9,821 bases of DNA, taken from Micrococcales bacterium. GTDB lineage: Bacteria > Actinomycetota > Actinomycetes > S36-B12 > UBA10799. The stretch spans positions 1-9,821 of the forward strand of contig JAHEXM010000040.1 of the NCBI GenBank assembly GCA_023252115.1. The letters are read 5' to 3'. This document shows positions 5,512 through 9,821 of this stretch, piece after piece. The first letter of the stretch is position 1; each line of letters opens with the position of its first letter. Made by a program: the position numbers and the translations under genes. A model generated the notes under the pieces. That model was not told the origin of the DNA and ran no database searches. It worked only from the letters and a program-made list of their open reading frames with translations.

Positions 5512-7065
5512 TCATTCCCACTCGATGGTGCCGGGCGGCTTGCTGGTCACATCGAGCGTTACGCGGTTGACTTCCGGAACTTCGTTCGTGATGCGATTCG
5601 AGATACGCGCGACCAAGTCGTACGGCAGCCGCGACCAGTCAGCAGTCATGGCGTCTTCACTCGAAACTGGACGCAACACAATTGGATGTCCGTACGTTCG
5701 ACCGTCGCCCTGCACTCCAACCGAGCGAACCTCGGCGAGCAGCACCACCGGAAACTGCCACACTTCACCGTCAAGTCCGGATGCCGATAATTCTTCGCGC
5801 GCGATCGCATCGGCCTCCTGCAGGATTCGCACGTTGTCCGGCGTTACTTCACCGACGATCCGAATTCCCAGCCCAGGGCCAGGGAACGGATGGCGCCAAA
5901 CAATCTCGGGCGGCAGCCCAAGCTCAAGACCAACCGCTCGAACTTCGTCTTTGAAAAGGGTTCGCAATGGCTCAATAAGTTCAAACTCAAGGTCATCGGG
6001 CAGCCCGCCAACGTTGTGATGACTCTTGATGGTCGCCGCACCAGCGCCGCCGCCAGATTCCACGACATCTGGATACAAGGTCCCCTGCACAAGAAAGTCA
6101 ACGGCGGCACCGGCCGCTACCTCACGCGCCCGCTCCTCGAAGACTCGGATGAATTCGCGGCCGATAATTTTTCGCTTCTGTTCAGGGTCAGTGATTCCGG
6201 AAAGTGCAGCGAAAAAGCGCGCCTGCTCGTTGGCCACCACGAGATTGACCCGGGTGGCCGCAACGAAATCACGTTCGACTTGTTCCGCCTCTCCTTTGCG
6301 CAACAGACCGTGGTCGACGAAAACGCAGGTGAGTTGGTCGCCAATTGCTCGCTGTACGAGCGCCGCAGCCACGGCGGAGTCCACGCCGCCTGACAACCCA
6401 CACAGAACGCGCCGATCCCCAACGCGAGCGCGAATCGCGTCAACTTGTTCGGCGATGACGTTGCCCATCGTCCAGCTACCGTCACACCCCGCTATTCCGC
6501 GCAGGAACTTCGCTAACACCGCTTGGCCGTGCTCGGTGTGCAACACCTCTGGATGAAACTGAACACCAGCCAATTTGCGTGTCACATTCTCGAACGATGC
6601 AACGGGCGCGCCAGCACTCGTCGACGTCACGGTGAATCCGGCAGGTGCGCGGACTACCGCATCGCCGTGTGACATCCAGACGTTGTTTTGCGCTGGCAGA
6701 TCGCCCAATAAGACAGAATCGGGAGTAATGACGTCAAGCTCGGTGCGTCCGTACTCACGTTCGCCAGTCTTGGCAACTTCACCACCGAGCGCCTGAGCCA
6801 TAGCTTGAAAGCCGTAGCAAATTCCGAAAACGGGAATGCCTTGTTCAAACAATGCCGGATCAACTGCAGGTGCGTTGTCGGCGTACACACTTGATGGTCC
6901 GCCTGACAAGACGATCGCAGCGGGTTGACGAGCAAGAATGTCGTCGACCGAGGCCGTGTGCGGAACTATTTCGGAGTAAACATTCGCTTCGCGAATCCGA
7001 CGAGCAATGAGTTGTGCGTATTGGGCGCCGAAGTCCACGACCAGAACGGTCTGCTCATCACCCAT
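5512..7065 (-). CDS. guaA: GMP synthase (glutamine-hydrolysing)
   Basis: A complete 517-residue GuaA, which converts XMP, glutamine and ATP to GMP, the last step of de novo guanine nucleotide synthesis. The N-terminal class I amidotransferase (about 7-190) has the nucleophile C83 in GICYG and the partners H171 and E173 in GVQFHPEV. The ATP-pyrophosphatase domain carries the PP-loop LSGGVDS (224-230). The XMP-binding and dimerisation domain ends with the typical [19 protein letters not shown] (499-517), including [11 protein letters not shown] (392-402). Length and layout are standard for the family. The ATG at 7065 lacks a properly spaced Shine-Dalgarno; a TACAGT box 6 nt upstream suggests a leaderless mRNA. 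The gene is insulated by a terminator on each side, so it is probably monocistronic. Confidence 0.98.
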   Translation of the reverse strand: MGDEQTVLVVDFGAQYAQLIARRIREANVYSEIVPHTASVDDILARQPAAIVLSGGPSSVYADNAPAVDPALFEQGIPVFGICYGFQAMAQALGGEVAKTGEREYGRTELDVITPDSVLLGDLPAQNNVWMSHGDAVVRAPAGFTVTSTSAGAPVASFENVTRKLAGVQFHPEVLHTEHGQAVLAKFLRGIAGCDGSWTMGNVIAEQVDAIRARVGDRRVLCGLSGGVDSAVAAALVQRAIGDQLTCVFVDHGLLRKGEAEQVERDFVAATRVNLVVANEQARFFAALSGITDPEQKRKIIGREFIRVFEERAREVAAGAAVDFLVQGTLYPDVVESGGGAGAATIKSHHNVGGLPDDLEFELIEPLRTLFKDEVRAVGLELGLPPEIVWRHPFPGPGLGIRIVGEVTPDNVRILQEADAIAREELSASGLDGEVWQFPVVLLAEVRSVGVQGDGRTYGHPIVLRPVSSEDAMTADWSRLPYDLVARISNRITNEVPEVNRVTLDVTSKPPGTIEWE

Positions 7066-7071
7066 GCCTCA

Positions 7072-7077
7072 ACTGTA
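7072..7077 (-). promoter_or_regulatory. Putative -10 box of guaA, leaderless start
   Basis: The minus strand reads TACAGT, a good TAnnnT box, followed by TGAGGC and then the guaA ATG. The 6-nt gap puts the transcription start at the A of the ATG. The GAGG inside the gap is only 2 nt from the ATG, too close to serve as a Shine-Dalgarno. The -35 region is poor at 17 nt spacing. The box lies between the terminator of the preceding gene and guaA, as a promoter should. Confidence 0.45.
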
Positions 7078-7091
7078 TCGGCCAACTAAAA

Positions 7092-7128
7092 GAAGCAGGG
7101 CCAAGGTGCGATCCCTTGACCCTGCTTC
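7092..7128 (-). terminator. Intrinsic terminator of the DUF4190-type gene
   Basis: Nine perfect pairs (GAAGCAGGG with CCCTGCTTC, 7092-7100 with 7120-7128) are followed by one mismatch and five more pairs (CAAGG with CCTTG) around a 7-nt loop. On the minus strand the stem is followed at once by TTTTA, a short U-tract, so it is oriented to end transcription of the upstream gene (stop at 7145-7147) and to shield guaA. Confidence 0.85.
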
Positions 7129-7144
7129 GAAGAAGAAACGGAAT

Positions 7145-7594
7145 TTAGTTGCTGTAGTAGTAGCTCCCATTACCGGTCGCCAGAACGACGATCCAGTAAA
7201 TGATGCTCAGCACGACGATGATCGCGCCGATGATGATGCCCGCCAGTGCCAAGCCACGGCCGTTCTGTCCGGTCTGCTTGATCTGGTTAAGTGCGATCAC
7301 GCCCAAGATGATGCCGACGACTGAACCGAAACCACACAGGCAGGTCAGAACAATCGAGCATACGAACGAGGCAATTGCCAACGGGTTGGTTCCTGGTGGA
7401 ACCGCTCCGGCTGGCGGTACGCCGCCGCCTCCGCCGTATGCAGGCGGTGGGGGTGGTGGAGCCGCTGGCGGCACGCCACCGGCTGGCGGTGGTGGCGGGG
7501 GCGGTGGTGCTGCGGGTGGTGGGGCAGCCGGTGGCTGCGCAGGGGGTTGCGCCGGCGTGCCATCACCCTCGGGTGGTGGAGCTGGTGTCGACAT
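7145..7594 (-). CDS. Pro-rich DUF4190-type two-helix membrane protein
   Basis: A 149-residue protein with two parts. Residues 1-69 are a disordered, Pro/Ala/Gly-rich tail (runs of up to eight prolines, then a five-Gly run). Residues 71-139 form two membrane helices: NPLAIASFVCSIVLTCLCGFG with GSVVGIILGVIALNQI (71-105), and GRGLALAGIIIGAIIVVLSI continuing to about 139. The NPLAIAS opening, a loop ending in GRGLALAGIIIG, and the short polar tail are typical of DUF4190 proteins, which often carry cytoplasmic Pro-rich tails in actinobacteria. The molecular role is unknown. The start is set by the GGAGGA site 3 nt upstream of the ATG at 7594; a longer frame upstream has no such signal. C79, C85 and C87 lie in the first helix. 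It is flanked by choD upstream and its own terminator downstream. Confidence 0.85.
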   Translation of the reverse strand: MSTPAPPPEGDGTPAQPPAQPPAAPPPAAPPPPPPPPAGGVPPAAPPPPPPAYGGGGGVPPAGAVPPGTNPLAIASFVCSIVLTCLCGFGSVVGIILGVIALNQIKQTGQNGRGLALAGIIIGAIIVVLSIIYWIVVLATGNGSYYYSN

Positions 7595-7597
7595 GAG

Positions 7598-7603
7598 TCC
7601 TCC
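7598..7603 (-). promoter_or_regulatory. Ribosome binding site for the DUF4190-type gene
   Basis: The minus strand reads GGAGGA with 3 nt (CTC) to the ATG at 7594. It selects this start over an in-frame ATG 38 codons further upstream. Confidence 0.8.
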
Positions 7604-7694
7604 AACTACTGAAATTGCCGGCTTCCCCGGCTCATCTCGTTGGCGGCACCCATTTGCGCCGCGCTGTGAAACGCTAGCGCAGTTGAACACCCTC

Positions 7695-7715
7695 ACGCGT
7701 TGTGACACAACACGT
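7695..7715 (-). terminator. Hairpin after choD (terminator or operator)
   Basis: A near-perfect 21-nt dyad lies 14 nt after the choD stop, with the core GTTGTG-T-CACAAC on the minus strand. As DNA it has one mismatched pair. As minus-strand RNA that position is a U-G wobble, so the RNA forms a continuous 8-bp stem (ACGUGUUG with CAACGCGU) with a 5-nt loop. This favours an RNA hairpin ending the ALDH-choD transcript. No U-tract follows. The odd-length palindrome would also suit a dimeric regulator controlling the next gene. Confidence 0.5.
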
Positions 7716-7729
7716 CCGGATCAACGGCT

Positions 7730-9439
7730 TTAACCAGTAATTATTGGCAATCGCAGCGCTGCGGGTGCCTCGTCCGGCACTGCGGGCCGCTTCGGTGCTA
7801 CTGCCGCGGTCTTTTGATATTCCGAGCCCATCGGCGGTCGAAGGTCATCGTCGCCACAATTGGGCCACATCGCGACTGCACGCTCAGCCTGGGCAGTGAT
7901 GGTGAGCGACGGGTTCACCCCCAGGTTGGCAGTAATCGTGGATCCGTCAACGATGTGTAATCCGTCGTATCCGTAGGCACGGTGATAGGGGTCGATCACA
8001 CCCGATTCGGCAGAGTCGCCAATCACGCAACCGCCCACGAAGTGCGCCGTCATCGGCGCCCCAACGACATCGCCCATGTTGCCGGCAGGAACGCCATTAA
8101 TCCGATCGGCAAGCAACCGCACTGCCTTGTTTGCAGAAGGAATCCACGTTGGGCTTGGTTCACCTTCGGGATTGCGGGTCGTCATTTTCCAGCGACCGAA
8201 CAAACCTTTGGCACCGGACACGGTTACCGAGTTGTCGACTGATTGCATGACGAGCGCGATGACCGCCCGCTGAGACCAACCGTGCACGTTGAGCATCTTT
8301 GCTGCACTGCCAGGATCTTTTGCGATTGCCCGCGCCCAGGTCTTCCATCGCGGCACACCGGGTTCTTCATCCGTCAAAATCGTCCCGAGCAATCCCATTG
8401 CGTTTGAACCCTTGCCGTAACGAACTGGCTCAACATGCGTTTGTGGTTCTGGATAAAAGCTAGACGTAATCGCAACGCCCTCGGTGTAGTCAGCATCAGG
8501 TTTGGTCGAGATCGCACCAAGCAAGGATTCAGAGTTCGTCCGAGTCAGACGACCTAATGTCGACGATAGCTTCGGCAACGTTCCGTCATCGCGCATGCGG
8601 TGCAGCAGACGCTGAGTGTTGTAGGTCCCCGCAGCAACTATGACTTGGTCGCAAGTCAACGTTCGGCGACCACGCCCACGCCATGTTCCAGTTCGTTCGA
8701 TCTGGACTTCCCATCCATCGCCGTCGGCGGCTGGCGCAAATGAGCGCACCGTCGTCATCGGATGGACAGTTGCACCTGCACGCTCGGCGAGTCCCAAATA
8801 GTTCTTCGGCAGAGTGTTCTTTGCGTTGTGCCGGCATCCGGTCATGCACTCACCACATTGAATGCACCCAACGCGCGCGGGTCCTGCCCCACCGAAGAAT
8901 GGGTCGGGTGTCGTTTCTCCGGGTCCCTCACCGAAGAAGACCCCAACTGGCGTCAATCGAAACGTCTCTCCTACGCCCATGTCTTCAGCAACTGACTTGA
9001 GTGCGACATCGGCCGGCGTCATTGTCGGGTTTTCGGTCACGCCCAACATGCGTGACGCTTGCTCGTAGTACGGAGCCAACTCGGCTTCCCAGTCGGTGAT
9101 GTGCGCCCACTGCTTGTCTTCGAAATACCGCGATGGTGGCTTGTACAAAGTATTTGCGTACACCAGGGAACCGCCGCCAACCCCTGCTCCGGCGAGCACT
9201 ACGACATTTCGCAAAACGTGGATACGTTGAATGCCAGTCAGTCCAAGGCGCGGTGCCCATAAGAATTTCTTGAGTCGCCACGACGTTTTCGCAAAGTCGG
9301 CATCAGCGAAGCGGCGACCGGCTTCCAATACACCGACCCGGTAACCCTTCTCGGTCAGCCGCAGGGCCGAGACAGATCCGCCGAATCCGGAACCAACAAC
9401 AATGACGTCGTAATCGTGACCAGACCGCGGCCAGTTCAT
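7730..9439 (-). CDS. choD: GMC-family FAD oxidoreductase, ChoD-type (putative cholesterol oxidase)
   Basis: A 569-residue flavoprotein closely resembling M. tuberculosis ChoD (Rv3409c, about 578 residues) along its whole length. The FAD-binding Rossmann motif is VVGSGFGGS (14-22), followed by GYRVGVLEAGRRF (32-44) and GAGVGGGSLVYANTLY (84-99). The C-terminal GMC half has TAHFVGG (464-470, H466 near the active site), VDGSTITANLGVNPS (497-511) and SLTITAQAERA (511-521). A cysteine cluster, CIQCGECMTGC (192-202), is also present in ChoD. No signal peptide is seen, so it is cytoplasmic. Steroid oxidation is the annotated role, but mycobacterial ChoD's cholesterol oxidase activity is disputed, and the true substrate may be another alcohol. 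The ATG overlaps the upstream ALDH stop (ATGA), so the two are co-translated; an alcohol-to-aldehyde-to-acid pair is possible. Confidence 0.93.
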   Translation of the reverse strand: MNWPRSGHDYDVIVVGSGFGGSVSALRLTEKGYRVGVLEAGRRFADADFAKTSWRLKKFLWAPRLGLTGIQRIHVLRNVVVLAGAGVGGGSLVYANTLYKPPSRYFEDKQWAHITDWEAELAPYYEQASRMLGVTENPTMTPADVALKSVAEDMGVGETFRLTPVGVFFGEGPGETTPDPFFGGAGPARVGCIQCGECMTGCRHNAKNTLPKNYLGLAERAGATVHPMTTVRSFAPAADGDGWEVQIERTGTWRGRGRRTLTCDQVIVAAGTYNTQRLLHRMRDDGTLPKLSSTLGRLTRTNSESLLGAISTKPDADYTEGVAITSSFYPEPQTHVEPVRYGKGSNAMGLLGTILTDEEPGVPRWKTWARAIAKDPGSAAKMLNVHGWSQRAVIALVMQSVDNSVTVSGAKGLFGRWKMTTRNPEGEPSPTWIPSANKAVRLLADRINGVPAGNMGDVVGAPMTAHFVGGCVIGDSAESGVIDPYHRAYGYDGLHIVDGSTITANLGVNPSLTITAQAERAVAMWPNCGDDDLRPPMGSEYQKTAAVAPKRPAVPDEAPAALRLPIITG

Positions 9440-9821
9440 CGGCGCCCAACGAGTTTGAGTACCCGCACGATTCCCACCAGTGCTTCACCCCATTGTTTGT
9501 CAGTCATGCCAGCAGGTGCACCCCAACCTAGGGCACGCTGCGTGGCCAACGTTTGCGATTCGGTGTATTTCAGGATGCCCTCGGTGCCGTGTCGACGGCC
9601 AACTCCAGAATCACCAACTCCGCCCATTGGCGCAGCCGTTGACGCCCACGCAGTTGCGTAGCCCTCATTGATATTCACCGTTCCCGAGTGCAGTCGGGCA
9701 GCGAGCGCACGCCCGCGCGAAAGGCTGCCGATCATGATCGAGGCGTTGAGCCCATACGGAGTGTCATTTGCCAGCCGAATAGCTTCGTCTTCGGTGTCAA
9801 ACGAATAGAGACTGACCAGCG
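9436..9821 (-). CDS. gabD2: NAD(P)-dependent aldehyde dehydrogenase, GabD2-like, C-terminal part
   Basis: The last 128 residues of an aldehyde dehydrogenase whose start lies beyond the right edge. Visible segments are LVSLYSFDTEDEAIRLAND, TPYGLNASI, SGTVNINEGY, APMGGVGDSGVGRRHGTEG and ILKYTESQT. The last three match the C-terminal oligomerisation and substrate region of actinobacterial succinate-semialdehyde dehydrogenase GabD2 (M. tuberculosis Rv1731 type) better than generic ALDHs, because of GVGRRHGTEGILKYTE. The catalytic Cys and Glu are outside the window, so activity cannot be judged. A 35-residue tail follows the last conserved motif. The stop overlaps the choD start by 4 bp (ATGA). 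Succinate semialdehyde is the family substrate, but the partnership with a GMC oxidoreductase hints at a different aldehyde. The symbol is tentative. Confidence 0.88.
   Translation of the reverse strand, partial: LVSLYSFDTEDEAIRLANDTPYGLNASIMIGSLSRGRALAARLHSGTVNINEGYATAWASTAAPMGGVGDSGVGRRHGTEGILKYTESQTLATQRALGWGAPAGMTDKQWGEALVGIVRVLKLVGRR

Noticed and set aside
5890..6556. Overlapping plus-strand frames of 167 and 176 residues inside guaA
   Set aside because: They are shadows of conserved guaA codons, with Ser/Arg-rich composition typical of antisense frames.
7400..7590. Low-complexity GC-rich repeats that might be a repeat array
   Set aside because: The repetition is explained by proline and glycine codons of the Pro-rich tail; no regular unit or spacing is seen.
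7200..7733. Long plus-strand frame with Gly- and Ala-rich repeats, opposite the DUF4190-type gene
   Set aside because: It is the antisense of the proline runs. The minus-strand frame has a ribosome binding site, two membrane helices and a terminator, and the plus-strand one has none.
1..9821. CRISPR array, tRNA/rRNA genes, insertion sequence, phage or defence genes
   Set aside because: No regularly spaced repeats, no transposase or integrase motifs and no structural RNA genes were found on either strand by reading; nearly all of the window is accounted for by ordinary genes.

Overview
The window looks like an ordinary chromosomal segment of an actinobacterium. The support is protein content rather than base composition: the GMC oxidoreductase closely resembles mycobacterial ChoD, the small PPOX protein resembles the F420-binding Rv1155 family, the UvrD-type helicase carries the C-terminal module of actinobacterial PcrA, and two secreted proteins have actinobacterial-style signal regions. 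By eye the GC content is moderate for the group (roughly the high fifties percent; not computed). This could fit an uncultured or aquatic lineage, but I cannot name a genus.

Layout from left to right. (1) At 1-114, minus strand, is the 5' end of a secreted-protein gene with a GTG start, a strong Shine-Dalgarno and a clear signal peptide. It is preceded by a leader of about 115 nt that can form several hairpins. (2) pcrA (268-2526, minus) is followed by a hairpin terminator. Its start is preceded by a TAnnnT box placed as expected for a leaderless mRNA. (3) A secreted zinc-peptidase-like protein (2567-3766, minus) is divergent, across 60 bp, from a compact plus-strand operon of three genes: a PIG-L/LmbE-type deacetylase (3827-4546), a small conserved protein of unknown function (4574-4984) and an Rv1155-like PPOX/F420 flavoprotein (5002-5427). 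(4) A long perfect hairpin at 5433-5495 separates this operon from convergent guaA. (5) guaA (5512-7065, minus) makes GMP and also appears leaderless. (6) A Pro-rich DUF4190-type membrane protein (7145-7594, minus) ends at an intrinsic terminator. (7) choD (7730-9439, minus) is translationally coupled by an ATGA overlap to the C-terminal part of a GabD2-like aldehyde dehydrogenase, which runs off the right edge.

Functionally the region mixes housekeeping genes (DNA repair helicase, purine synthesis) with redox enzymes (GMC flavoprotein, aldehyde dehydrogenase, F420/flavin protein) and envelope or secreted proteins. In Mycobacterium tuberculosis choD follows guaB2-guaB3, and here guaA and choD are likewise close, so a conserved guanine-nucleotide neighbourhood is plausible. 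I see no tRNA, rRNA, CRISPR array, insertion sequence or phage gene, and nothing that amounts to a new defence or mobile system. The most interesting unexplained signals are the RNA leader at 115-230, the leaderless starts of pcrA and guaA, the cysteine cluster inside ChoD, and the uncharacterised middle gene of the plus-strand operon.
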